From Acidobacteriota bacterium (GTDB lineage Bacteria; Acidobacteriota; Terriglobia; Terriglobales; Acidobacteriaceae): 64,000 bases of DNA. The DNA lies in NCBI GenBank assembly GCA_021851335.1, contig JAJZEA010000012.1:1-64000 (forward strand), written 5' to 3'. The first letter of the stretch is position 1, and each line of letters opens with the position of its first letter. The position numbers and the translations under genes were made by a program. The notes below the pieces were generated by a model. The model did no database searches and was not told the origin of the DNA. It worked only from the letters and a program-made list of their open reading frames with translations. Positions 7,477 to 15,846 of this stretch are shown piece by piece.

Positions 7477-8481
7477 ATGAAATATGTCAATCTTGGCCGA
7501 TCAGGCCTCAAAGTCTCGCGTATCGCTCTGGGCTGCATGAGCTTCGGTGTCGAAGCACGTGCATGGCGGCTGGACGAACAGGCGAGCCGCCCCATCATTA
7601 GGCGCGCAATGGAACTTGGCATAAACCTCTTCGACACGGCCGACATGTACGGCGGTGGCGAGAGCGAGATCGTCCTTGGACGGGCCGTGAAGGAGTTAAC
7701 ACGGCGCGACGAGATCGTCATCGCAACCAAACTGTTCTACCGTGTCAGGCCGGACGTTAATGGACGCGGTCTGTCGCGCAAAGCTGTACTTGCGGCTGTC
7801 GACGCGAGTCTTCGCCGACTTGGCACGGAGTACATAGATGTTTACCAGATTCACCGCTGGGACCCCGACACGCCAATCGAAGAGACGCTGGAAGCTCTCC
7901 ACGACGTGGTAAAGATGGGCAAAGTCCGCTACCTGGGCGCTTCTTCGATGTTCGCCTGGCAATTGTGCAAGGCCCAGCACATGGCAATCCATCGCGGGCT
8001 GACTAAGTTTATATCGGTGCAGCCTCACTATAACCTTCTTAACCGAGAGGAAGAACGCGAAATGTTGCCAATGTGCCGCTCCGAGGGGATCGGAGTTCTG
8101 CCGTGGAGTCCCCTCGCACGAGGCCTCCTGGCGCGCCCATGGCGGGCACCATCGGCCTCAGATCGACCACGGTATGATCGGACCGCTGAAATGCTCTATG
8201 TCCCCACTGCGGCAGCTGATGAACGGGTGATTACCGCTCTCGGCGAAGTTGCAGAAGCTCTGGGGCTGTCGAGAGCAAAGGTCGCTCTGGCGTGGCTGCT
8301 TTCTCGCCCCGGCGTGACCGGCCCCATTGTCGGCGTGACCAAGGTCGAACACATCGAAGATGCTGTACAAGCGCTCGATCTGACGCTGACAGGAGCGGAG
8401 TCTGCTCAGCTTGAAGCACCCTACGTTCCGCATGCCACAAGTTTTTATCAGGAGGTCCCTGGCCGCCAACAGGATCGGTGA
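7477..8481 (+). CDS. Aldo/keto reductase
   Basis: A 334-aa NADPH-dependent oxidoreductase with the (alpha/beta)8 AKR fold. The catalytic tetrad is recognisable: Asp and Tyr in NLFDTADMYGGGESE, Lys in VIATKLF, His in YQIHRWDPDTPI. C-terminal cofactor-binding segments (LPWSPLARGLL and GPIVGVTKVEHIEDAV) are present. The start at 7477 follows GGAGATGG and opens with the family pattern MKYVNLGRSGLKVSRIALG. It is likely a YajO/Tas-like enzyme reducing small aldehydes or ketones. The substrate is unknown; the divergent Lrp gene is a candidate regulator. Confidence 0.9.
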   Translation: MKYVNLGRSGLKVSRIALGCMSFGVEARAWRLDEQASRPIIRRAMELGINLFDTADMYGGGESEIVLGRAVKELTRRDEIVIATKLFYRVRPDVNGRGLSRKAVLAAVDASLRRLGTEYIDVYQIHRWDPDTPIEETLEALHDVVKMGKVRYLGASSMFAWQLCKAQHMAIHRGLTKFISVQPHYNLLNREEEREMLPMCRSEGIGVLPWSPLARGLLARPWRAPSASDRPRYDRTAEMLYVPTAAADERVITALGEVAEALGLSRAKVALAWLLSRPGVTGPIVGVTKVEHIEDAVQALDLTLTGAESAQLEAPYVPHATSFYQEVPGRQQDR

Positions 8482-8693
8482 TCCTGGCCACCGTTTTGCC
8501 AGAACAGAGCGCGTTGTCAAGTCATCCGGATAATGTTGGGAAATGGCTCTGAACGAGTGGTCTGCCCTGAAGGCGTCAATCGACAAATACCTGGGGAAGA
8601 GTGCCCATCTTCGCCGGGTGGGGCAAGCGAATCATCCGCGCTCTGTTCCTGCGACCTTCTCCCCTGTACACTCAGCGTAAAAGGATAGACGTT

Positions 8694-9971
8694 TTGAGTG
8701 CCGCCAACAGCAATGAGGTCCACGATGCCCTTGATACGATCTATCGGACGGAATCGCGGCGAGTGTTGGCCACGCTCATTCGTCTGTTGGGCGATTTTGA
8801 GCTGGCCGAGGAAGCCCTCCACGAAGCTGTTATGGTGGCCATGCAGCAATGGCCAAGGGACGGAATTCCTGCCAACCCGCGTGCATGGCTGATCTCCGCT
8901 GGAAGATTTAAGGCGATAGATCAAGTGCGGCGCCGGGCTCGCATAGTTGGTTCGCTCGATGAGGTGCAAGATCGCCTCCGGGAAGAACCACTCGACCCTT
9001 TGCAATGGGATGAGCAGCATCTGGAGGACGACTGCCTACGGTTGATCTTTACTTGTTGTCACCCCGCTCTGCCACCGGAAGCACGGACGGCCCTGACACT
9101 GCGGGCGGTCTGCGGTCTGACGACAGATGAGATCGCGCGCGCGTTCCTGACCGGCGCCGCCACCGTGGCCAAACGGATTGTTCGTGCGCAGACGAAGATT
9201 CGGGACGCGCGCATTCCGTATGTAGTGCCGGCGGTAGATGAGTTACCCAGCCGTCTAGACTCTGTTCTTCAGGTCATCTATCTCATCTTCAACGAAGGAT
9301 ATTCGGCTTCGTCAGGCCCTTCGCTCACGCGCGCTGACTTGTCTGCAGAGGCAATTCGACTGGGGCGTTTGCTGATGGAGTTGCTGCCCGAGCCGGAAGT
9401 ACTGGGTCTGCTCGCACTGATGCTTCTTCAGGAATCGCGCCGTTCCGCTCGTGTTTCTGTCCAAGGCGATCTGATCCTGCTCGATCATCAGGACCGCGCG
9501 TTATGGAACCGTGACAATATCCATGAGGGCCTCCAACTCGTTGAACTGGCGCTGTCTTCCCGGCGCATTGGACCCTACTCCCTGCAGGCGGCCATTGCTG
9601 CCGTACACGCGGAAGCGCCATCCGCCGAATCTACCGACTGGAATCAGATTTGCGGACTCTACGATGTTCTGCTGCGGGTCACGCCAACGCCAGTCATTGA
9701 GCTCAATCGGGCCATCGCCATCGCAATGCGCGACGGCCCGGTTACCGCTCTTGAAATCATCGACCGAATTCTCAATCGTGGCGACCTTGAAAGCTATTTT
9801 CTTGCTCACGCCTCTCGTGCCGACCTTCACCGCAAGCTGGGAAATAGGGAGGAAGCGATCCGTTCTTATCGGCGCGCATTGGCTCTTGCGCGCCAGGAGC
9901 CAATGCGTCGTTTTCTGGAGCGCCGCCTGGACGCATTGCTTTGCCAGGGAACTGTGCCGAAAGTTCGATGA
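8694..9971 (+). CDS. ECF sigma factor with C-terminal TPR-like domain (ECF42-like)
   Basis: A sigma factor of about 425 aa, much longer than ordinary ECF factors. Region 2 (YRTESRRVLATLIRLLGDF ... NPRAWLISAGRFKAIDQVRR) and region 4 (LTLRAVCGLTTDEIARAFL ... VAKRIVRAQTKI) are followed by about 230 helical residues with TPR character (NREEAIRSYRRALALA). This architecture, together with a neighbouring DGPF protein, is the ECF42 signature. The TTG at 8694 follows AAAGGA at a normal distance and starts just before region 2; an ATG at 8601 is an alternative. The C-terminal domain, not a classical anti-sigma factor, is thought to control activity in this group. Confidence 0.88.
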   Translation: MSAANSNEVHDALDTIYRTESRRVLATLIRLLGDFELAEEALHEAVMVAMQQWPRDGIPANPRAWLISAGRFKAIDQVRRRARIVGSLDEVQDRLREEPLDPLQWDEQHLEDDCLRLIFTCCHPALPPEARTALTLRAVCGLTTDEIARAFLTGAATVAKRIVRAQTKIRDARIPYVVPAVDELPSRLDSVLQVIYLIFNEGYSASSGPSLTRADLSAEAIRLGRLLMELLPEPEVLGLLALMLLQESRRSARVSVQGDLILLDHQDRALWNRDNIHEGLQLVELALSSRRIGPYSLQAAIAAVHAEAPSAESTDWNQICGLYDVLLRVTPTPVIELNRAIAIAMRDGPVTALEIIDRILNRGDLESYFLAHASRADLHRKLGNREEAIRSYRRALALARQEPMRRFLERRLDALLCQGTVPKVR

Positions 9972-9984
9972 GATTCCGCCTCCT

Positions 9985-10356
9985 CTACGCGGGCGCATCT
10001 GCGTTGGGCGTCAACTCCATAATCGGTCGAACCTCGACACAGCCAAGGCGCATTGGCGGGATATTCGAAGCCAGCCGGATGGCTTCGTCCAGATCACATG
10101 CCTCGATCAGCACGAAGCCCCCAATTTGCTCATTGGTCTCGGCGAACGGGCCATCGGTCACAGAAATTTTGCCGCCATTGTGGCGGATTGTTGTGGCTGT
10201 CTCGATTCCCTGTAACGCCTGAGCTGCCAGTAAGTGGCCGGCTTTCCTCAAAGTATCGTCGTACGCCAGAGACTCGCTGTCCAGCTTTCGACGCTCGCTA
10301 TCCGACATCGCGTTGAGCTTCTTTTCGTCAACAATGACCATGCACAAATACTTCAT
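9985..10356 (-). CDS. YCII-related DGPF-domain protein
   Basis: A 123-aa protein with the YCII fold (dimeric alpha/beta ferredoxin-like) and the diagnostic motif TDGPFAETNEQIGGF. It opens MKYLCMVIVDEKKL and ends with PPMRLGCVEVRPIMEL, both typical. The ATG at 10356 has GGAAGGAG six bases upstream. Proteins of this type are the standard genomic partner of ECF42 sigma factors. Here the pair is convergent, with only 13 bases between the stop codons, so they are not in one operon. Biochemical function is not established. Confidence 0.9.
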   Translation of the reverse strand: MKYLCMVIVDEKKLNAMSDSERRKLDSESLAYDDTLRKAGHLLAAQALQGIETATTIRHNGGKISVTDGPFAETNEQIGGFVLIEACDLDEAIRLASNIPPMRLGCVEVRPIMELTPNADAPA

Positions 10357-10448
10357 CGTGGCTCCTTCCGACCGCATTTGGTTTCGTAACCCATGATTTG
10401 TCGTTTATGGCGCGCCAATCTGGACAAGCGTTCGCCCCCCCGTTCGAT

Positions 10449-11798
10449 TCAGAAGAACACTGTATAGCTGGCCGAAGCAACGAGTGCATCATGGATCCGA
10501 GGCTTGATGTCCGGCCCATGCTCATAGCTCAGGCCGATACTCAAGTATTGTCCGGGATGGACACGCATCGCGTAGCTCCCGGTAAACGAGACCGACGCGC
10601 CCCAAACGGTGTGCCCGGAGGCCAGGAGCGATTCCGTCAGATCCTTGCTATGCCCGCTGTAGTAAGCAACGAATGAAACCATATCGTACGGTCGGGAGCG
10701 AAACGGAGCCTTTTGGTAGAGCCGTATCTCATAGTAACTGTCGTAAGCGTTAAAGCGAGAGTCGGCGGTCATAGCTGTTGCGCCAAGGTACAGTCCATGA
10801 TTGGGCCGGAGGGAATCCGGTCGCTGCAATTGATAGTCCATCAGGACATAGGCCGCATGATTTCCAGACTCAGCCCTTCCAGTGGCGAGATTGGTATAGG
10901 GAGTGCTGTTGTACATGTAGCCCGCTCGGAGCCACGTTTCGCGAGATGTCGCGGTGGCCGGCCGATGGTAGCCAACCTCGCCCAGGAGGAGCAGCTTGTC
11001 TCCATGAGGGATAAACCGAAGTCCGAGACTGTTCCGTGCGACCTCCGCGGGCCCTCCGCCGGGGTCAAGACTGCGTTGCGCCACCGCTTTCAGATAGGTC
11101 TCCCTGGGGCCACGAATCCGAAGATTGAACGATGGAGCGGTCAAAGGGGTATAAGAGAGACCTACCTCAAAAGGCAAAACAGCGTACGTCCCCTGCGCTG
11201 CGGTCGCAGCCGAACCTCCGACCGCCAGGCCAATCACTTCGAGATTGTTGCTGATATAGCCGGCCTTGATCTCAAAACGGTCATCCCCAAACTCTTTATA
11301 GAGGTAGAGACCAGCAATCTGAAACGTCTTTGGGCCGGCAGGCCTCCAGCTAACCCAGTTCCAGAATCCGTACGCCGTTAACTGAGCATGGGTGAGATGA
11401 AACTGGCGGAGATCGGAAGTGAGAGTCACATTCGCCATCGCGCCCTCGAACGGACTCTCGCCGACGTAGGTCTGGTCATCGGCGGGTACAGACGCCTGAA
11501 GCAGATTCTGCGCATACTGCGACTGCACGACGGTTCGCAAGAAGAGCCCCTTTTCCCATAGCTTTTGTCGAAATGCGGAGTCGACGCTGATCGGACTGTC
11601 GGAAATTGGCGGCATCTCTGTTTCGGCACCGACAAGGTTCAGGTCTTCTATTGAGCGCTCCGACCCTTTGGGGTTAGGTCCAACGTGAAATGTGTCGGTC
11701 TTGTTCTGCACTTGCCCCCATACGGGAAACGATAAGAGCAATAGGAATGCTAATACGAAATGAAAAGAGTGTCGTGTAACTTGTATTCGAATCTCCAA
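10449..11798 (-). CDS. OprB-like carbohydrate-selective porin
   Basis: A 449-aa outer-membrane protein. A signal peptide (hydrophobic core HFVLAFLLLLSFPVWG, cleavage after GQ-type residues) is followed by alternating amphipathic strands with many aromatic girdle residues. The last residues (ASASYTVFF) end in Phe, the usual BAM recognition signal. LWEKGLFLRTVVQSQYAQN near the N-terminus and paired aromatic strands resemble OprB/DUF-type 16-18-strand porins. It is probably a diffusion channel for sugars or other small solutes. No transporter or catabolic gene is adjacent to indicate the solute. Confidence 0.75.
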   Translation of the reverse strand: MEIRIQVTRHSFHFVLAFLLLLSFPVWGQVQNKTDTFHVGPNPKGSERSIEDLNLVGAETEMPPISDSPISVDSAFRQKLWEKGLFLRTVVQSQYAQNLLQASVPADDQTYVGESPFEGAMANVTLTSDLRQFHLTHAQLTAYGFWNWVSWRPAGPKTFQIAGLYLYKEFGDDRFEIKAGYISNNLEVIGLAVGGSAATAAQGTYAVLPFEVGLSYTPLTAPSFNLRIRGPRETYLKAVAQRSLDPGGGPAEVARNSLGLRFIPHGDKLLLLGEVGYHRPATATSRETWLRAGYMYNSTPYTNLATGRAESGNHAAYVLMDYQLQRPDSLRPNHGLYLGATAMTADSRFNAYDSYYEIRLYQKAPFRSRPYDMVSFVAYYSGHSKDLTESLLASGHTVWGASVSFTGSYAMRVHPGQYLSIGLSYEHGPDIKPRIHDALVASASYTVFF

Positions 11799-11838
11799 AA
11801 GGGACGATCTCCCGTTGCAGTGGTCTGCGTGCCTGTTG

Positions 11839-12216
11839 TCACGCCTGCTCTATGGAGTTGTCGAATGGAGGTGCGAGAATTGGACATTGCTCGCCAGAAA
11901 AGTTTCCTGCTGACGATGAGATCAAATCGCCGCGGATCGCAGGACTTTGGTTCGACGTGCCGGAGATACGTGGACAGGGTTCCGGGGGCAGGAGAAGTTT
12001 CTTGTCGAGGGCGCTGATCTTTCCATAGAACCGCCCAAACGCCAGCGGCATCCTGGCGGAGATCACTTTGAGTGGTGTCAGCACTTTGCCAAACTGGCGT
12101 CGGCTCATGGCATACACCAGCTTCATCATCAGGCCCCTGGGCCTTTCGATGGGAGGGAGAAATGTGCCTATTACTTCGGGCTTGATGGGCACAGTGTTTT
12201 CGAGATGTGCGTGCAT
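11839..12216 (-). pseudogene. Truncated carboxymuconolactone decarboxylase-family gene
   Basis: The first 80 or so residues (PRGLMMKLVYAMSRRQFGKV, LTPLKVISARMPLAFGRFY, LDKKLLLPPE) match the N-terminal part of CMD/AhpD-like proteins. The conserved continuation with the Cys-x-x-Cys/His helix is missing: after LLLPPE the frame gives unrelated residues to the stop at 11839, and I could not recover the expected helix in either other frame. The 5' end looks intact, with AGGAGG upstream of the ATG. I read it as a gene that lost its catalytic half by an indel or rearrangement. Confidence 0.6.
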
Positions 12217-12434
12217 AACGGTTATCCTCCTTGTTCAGCGCGGGCCCCAAGGTTGCGACAGGTACGGTGTCACGATCCGAAGTTAGCCAGGTCCCGGCTA
12301 AGCGGTGGTTTGTGACGCTAATGGGGTTCGACTTTCATCACTATGACGAAGCAGGGCGAGGTTATGTGACAGGTGACAAGTTGGAAAGCTGCGTCGGCGT
12401 ACCTGGGCTTCGTGCCGGAGAGATGACCGAGGAA

Positions 12435-13127
12435 CTACGGGTATAAACCCCGCTTCCTGGCGACCACGGTCACTCTATCCTTCCGATCGGCACTCAACCC
12501 AGCCAGGTTGGCTCGAACTGAGCGAAGAATGTGAGGTGGTGCGATCTCGGGGCGCCCCGCCTCGAACGGAGGCGCTGGGGCATACTCCATCCGAAGCTGC
12601 AACTCGCGAGCCAAATCTTCACCTGCAAGCTCGGCAACCAAGGTCAAAGCAAAATCGATGCCCGCGGTCACTCCTCCTCCCGTTAAGACATTGCCGTCCT
12701 TTACTACGCGCCCGTCGTTGGGGATCACTCCAAAGGCCAGCAGGAGATCCCTAGATGCCCAATGACAGGCCGCCTGTCTGCCTGTGATGAGGCCGGCGGC
12801 TGCGAGAATTAAAGATCCAGTACAGACCGAAGTTATATATTTTGCAGACCGGCCGAGTCGTTGAATTTGATCAAGAAAAGCATCTTCTTCTATTGCTGCC
12901 ATCGTCCCTTTTCCGCCTGGCACACAGAGCACATCGCAAGTATCGATGCCCTCGAGTCGTTCGAGGCCACAGAATTGGAGTCCCTCGGCATGCACTGAAG
13001 CACCGCCCATGGAAGCAACGCGCACTTGAGTGTCGGGCATGCGGACGAGAAACTGATGTGGGGCGGTGAAGTCAAGATGTGTCATGTCGTCAAATACTGG
13101 CATGACGACCGTCAGAAGAGTTTGCAT
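12435..13127 (-). CDS. DJ-1/PfpI-family protein (isonitrile hydratase-like)
   Basis: A 230-aa class I glutamine amidotransferase-like protein. VPGGKGTMAAIEED carries the glycine-rich turn, SVCTGSLILAAAGLITGR has the nucleophile-elbow Cys, and ACHW plus TGGGVTAGIDFALTLVAEL match bacterial isonitrile hydratase (InhA) relatives. The C-terminal AraC-type DNA-binding domain of GATase-type regulators is absent, so an enzyme or chaperone-like role is more likely than regulation. Of the ATGs at 13133 and 13127, the second has AAGGA at a workable distance. The real substrate is unknown. Confidence 0.88.
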   Translation of the reverse strand: MQTLLTVVMPVFDDMTHLDFTAPHQFLVRMPDTQVRVASMGGASVHAEGLQFCGLERLEGIDTCDVLCVPGGKGTMAAIEEDAFLDQIQRLGRSAKYITSVCTGSLILAAAGLITGRQAACHWASRDLLLAFGVIPNDGRVVKDGNVLTGGGVTAGIDFALTLVAELAGEDLARELQLRMEYAPAPPFEAGRPEIAPPHILRSVRANLAGLSADRKDRVTVVARKRGLYP

Positions 13128-13390
13128 GTTCATGTCCTTTAACTGTCGTTAGACAATAGGCTAGGTAGACCACCGAAAACCGAGCAGGCGATCGCCCCGC
13201 TTCCCATCCCGATCAATATTCCGCCACGTTCTCCATCGTTCATACTGGTGCCCCCATAAGGTGCTCCGCGATACAAGTATCAATCGCGCAAAGTCTGTGT
13301 GTTGCCCCCGTTTTAATTCAATGTCTTTTTCGACTCTATGTTTTCCACACTAAGATTCGGAATCCCTGGAATCTCTTTGAGCGCGTTATC

Positions 13391-13550
13391 CGCCAAGGCG
13401 CTCATCGAGATCGAATTTGTATTGAGGAGTTCCGGGTTTTCGAAGTGTCTCGCCCGCATCCATTTGGGCACCTCTGCCGCGCGAGGGCCGAGCCCGAATA
13501 GGCAGAGGTCAGGGTGCCCTTTCGCGCAGGATTCGCGAGGGTGTTTTGTG
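13391..13550 (+). repeat. Long direct repeat, copy 2 (about 160 bp)
   Basis: Matches 6261-6420 over its whole length in the same orientation, sharing CGCCAAGGCGCTCAT, GAGTTCCGGGTTTTCGAAG, GAATAGGCAGAGGTCAGG and CGCGAGGGTGTTTTGTG. The flanking sequence differs on both sides. Confidence 0.8.
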
Positions 13551-13654
13551 AGGAGTCGAAACTTGGGTCGTGCGATTTCTCCAGTGTTTATGCGTGCTCT
13601 AGGGTGCTCAATTTAGCCATCGGCACTCATGAAGTGTTGTAGATTCAATAACAT

Positions 13655-13707
13655 GCGACTTCTGTCACGGCAGAGGTCGCGGATTTGAGCCCCGTCGTCC
13701 TCGCGAT
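13655..13707 (+). pseudogene. Degenerate 3' half of a tRNA gene
   Basis: GCGACTTCTGTCAC is followed by AGGTC and a T-arm-like GCGGA-TTTGAGC-CCCGT (13679-13695; three Watson-Crick pairs, one wobble, one mismatch) and an acceptor-like CGTCCTCG. No 5' half with D-arm or pairing acceptor strand is found upstream. It resembles the 3' end that integrative elements duplicate at tRNA targets, but decay makes this uncertain. Confidence 0.4.
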
Positions 13708-13966
13708 ACAAAGCAAAGACTTAGCTTCGTATGGGACCGATAGTGACAATCCACAATCCATTCCACAATTCCTACTGAACCATTGAACTCGCAAGCCCCA
13801 TCGCATCCAAGAATGCGCTTTGCGCGGCTTGCTTTTCATCGCTGTCGTCTTGCGTGTAGAGGCCGAGCGTCGTTTTGATGTCGGCTTGCCGCGGGATCCC
13901 CTGCATTCTTTCACCACAGAAGGAAAAGGCCCGCCGAAGCAGGCCTGGGAAGGAGCGGAGAAGGAA

Positions 13967-14242
13967 TCACGGTTCTCGTTTGGTGATGGTGTCGATTCGC
14001 CTCTTGAGTTCTGCGATGGGTCCGTGCAGGGAGCACAGCTCGGAATGAACCCTGTCATGCCGGGTACTCATTTCACTGCGCAGGGAATCGAAGCGCGTAT
14101 CCATTTGGTTGCGCAGATCTCTGATGTCGGTGTGCAAATCCCGGATCATGCCGCGCAATTCGCTCTTGTCGGAGTGATCCAGCAGCATGTTGAAGAGAAG
14201 AATCGCGAAGATAACGAAGCAGATTGTAAGTACGTCGGCCAT
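13967..14242 (-). CDS. Small membrane-anchored coiled-coil protein
   Basis: A 91-aa protein. One N-terminal membrane helix (VLTICFVIFAILLFNMLL) is followed by a charged heptad-like region (LRGMIRDLHTDIRDLRNQMD, FDSLRSEM, ELCSLHGPIAELKRRI), a likely coiled coil facing the cytoplasm or periplasm. The ATG at 14242 has AAGGAG seven bases upstream; the longer frame to 14281 lacks one. It resembles other short anchored coiled-coil proteins of unknown function. It lies on the same strand as the two small genes to its right, but about 150 bases separate it from them. Confidence 0.7.
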   Translation of the reverse strand: MADVLTICFVIFAILLFNMLLDHSDKSELRGMIRDLHTDIRDLRNQMDTRFDSLRSEMSTRHDRVHSELCSLHGPIAELKRRIDTITKREP

Positions 14243-14395
14243 TTGGCTACTCCTTGTGGTTATGTTGTTTTCAAAAGTCATTGATTCGCAGAGTCCCGTG
14301 CTGCCGGAAACTCCGCGAACGTTTTGGAGACGGCTGCCGAGCGGATCGCTGCGCCTGTTCGTGCTGCTCGGCGATCTCCGCTAGCAGGTAGGTTT

Positions 14396-14701
14396 CTACT
14401 TGTCAGCGTTCACAAACGCGAACAGGCCAAGGTTGCGACGGGACTTCGTCAGCGCCTCGATCGAGACATCAAAAGCACGCACTTCGGCAGCTTCGCGTGC
14501 CGCGATGTAGTGGGACTGTGTGGCCCAGAATTCGAGGATGAGGAAGATATGCGGACTGCGGACGTCGCGCATCACGGTTGTGTGGATGTGGCCAGTGAGG
14601 CGGCTGGCAAAGCTCTGCCACAGCCCGTCGGCCAGGAAGAGGGATCGAAAGGCAGGGGTCTGCTCGACCCCCACCTCGCAGAGAGATAGGGCGTAGATCA
14701 T
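14396..14701 (-). CDS. Small protein, dimeric alpha/beta-barrel (ABM-like)
   Basis: A 101-aa protein whose layout (MIYALSLCEV beta strand, helix, HIFLILEFWATQSHYIAARE, terminal LGLFAFV strand) resembles antibiotic-biosynthesis-monooxygenase or Dabb-type dimeric barrels: a strand with ..LEFW.. followed by a helix is typical. The ATG at 14701 has AGGAG upstream. It follows the acidic microprotein gene by 52 bases on the same strand, so the two are probably co-transcribed. The family assignment rests on the pattern of one strand-helix unit, so enzyme activity should not be assumed. Confidence 0.6.
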   Translation of the reverse strand: MIYALSLCEVGVEQTPAFRSLFLADGLWQSFASRLTGHIHTTVMRDVRSPHIFLILEFWATQSHYIAAREAAEVRAFDVSIEALTKSRRNLGLFAFVNADK

Positions 14702-14753
14702 GCATTGCTCCTGAATTGTTTGGGAGGGGATCGTCGGATGAGATGCAGGATTA

Positions 14754-14927
14754 TCAAAAGGCGCGGTGACAGCCGCTGGAATCGGCTGGATACCAGTCGA
14801 TTTCCAAGTCCGCCATCGCGGCCTCGTCTTCGCAGAAGGATTCTGATTCGTTGTCGTAGGTATCAAGTTCGATGATTTCTTCGAACTCGATGTCGTCATC
14901 GTCTTCTTCGTCGCTGTATGGATACAT
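14754..14927 (-). CDS. Highly acidic 57-aa microprotein
   Basis: MYPYSDEEDDDDIEFEEII and the rest of the chain hold 22 Asp/Glu against two basic residues. A strong AAAGGAG lies five bases before the ATG at 14927, which supports real translation. No signal peptide, membrane segment or cysteine motif is evident (two lone Cys). Such chains can act as nucleic-acid mimics or metal buffers, but nothing in the sequence decides this. It probably heads an operon with the ABM-like gene 52 bases downstream. Confidence 0.65.
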   Translation of the reverse strand: MYPYSDEEDDDDIEFEEIIELDTYDNESESFCEDEAAMADLEIDWYPADSSGCHRAF

Positions 14928-15589
14928 TTCTTCTCCTTTCGTGGGTGTGCTTGCAGGCGTGGCCGAGACGCCAGAATCCGAACTGGGCCGGACAAAGGCA
15001 TCTCGACGCAACGGATCGTGCCGAACCGCGCAGACCAGTTCCGCTATTTCTGTTGTGGAAGGATCACGGGAAGGACTGAGAGCAGCAGATCGCACCTGCC
15101 GAATCGCTTCCGCTGGCGCTTCTGCTCCGGCTCGGCTTCAATCTCAATTGCGTCTGCCTGACTGACACAAGCGGCGGTCTTCAATCAGGTCCGGCAGAAT
15201 TCCAGAAGGTCCGATTCGTAGAGACGGCATTAACAATTCGCCCCCGCAGAAATGCGCTTCAAGTCCACGCAACCTTGAGATTGCGTCCCCGCAGGATTTT
15301 CTCTCTGATCCCGCAGAAACAGGATTTGCCAACATTTGCGCAGACCAACCGACCAACGCTACTTCTCGCACGCAGAAGAGCAACGGAGTACAAATCTTCT
15401 TCAGCGCTTATACGTCCAAGCCGCCTACTTGTTTCTCGGCTGCGTTGTCGGATTGTCGGATTTATTGGGGGCAGAGGACGGAAGCAATGCATCCTTTGCG
15501 AAATTCGTACGGATTTTGTCGGATGGCCGACAATGATAAGTTATTGACTGTAAATAACTTTATTATTTTGATTAAGTTATCGCGAATTC
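14928..15589. other. Intergenic stretch, no gene recognised
   Basis: About 660 bases up to the tRNA-Ser gene. Open frames exist on both strands but none has a family resemblance or ribosome binding site. The last 60 bases are markedly AT-rich, with the dyad ATAACTT/AAGTTAT (15554-15560, 15574-15580) just beyond the tRNA 3' end, possibly its terminator. Confidence 0.5.
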
Positions 15590-15679
15590 TGGCGGAGAGG
15601 GTGAGATTCGAACTCACGAAACCCTTTCGGGTTCGGCGGTTTTCAAGACCGCTGCCATCAACCGCTCGGCCACCTCTCC
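15590..15679 (-). tRNA. tRNA-Ser (anticodon TGA)
   Basis: A complete 90-base serine tRNA with encoded CCA. On the minus strand it starts GGAGAGGTGGCCGAGCGGTT (acceptor and D-arm) and continues with an anticodon arm carrying CTTGAAA (TGA at 15643-15645). A long variable arm, CGAACCCGAAAGGGTTTCG, is typical of tRNA-Ser. The T-arm has GTTCGAATC and the 3' end is CCTCTCCGCCA. All acceptor pairs form. It reads UCA and, by wobble, other UCN codons. Confidence 0.96.
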
Positions 15680-15846
15680 GCGTCTCTTTTCGATTGTAAC
15701 GCGGCTTTGACTTCACCCCCGAGTGAATCTGCCGGGCCGATCTTGCATGCAACGCCCATCCATCCTTATGAACGGGCCGCAGGAAAGCGGCAAAGCGCCT
15801 GCGTCAGAGGATAATCTCTCTCTATGAGAGGCCGCAAAACAGAACG

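Larger units (their letters stand above)
13128..13966. other. 839-base stretch without intact gene (repeat copy 2, tRNA-like remnant)
   Basis: Contains the second copy of the long direct repeat (13391-13550) and a tRNA 3'-half-like sequence (13655-13707). Open frames crossing it lack family resemblance and ribosome binding sites. Bases 13800-13966 are featureless to me. Confidence 0.6.
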
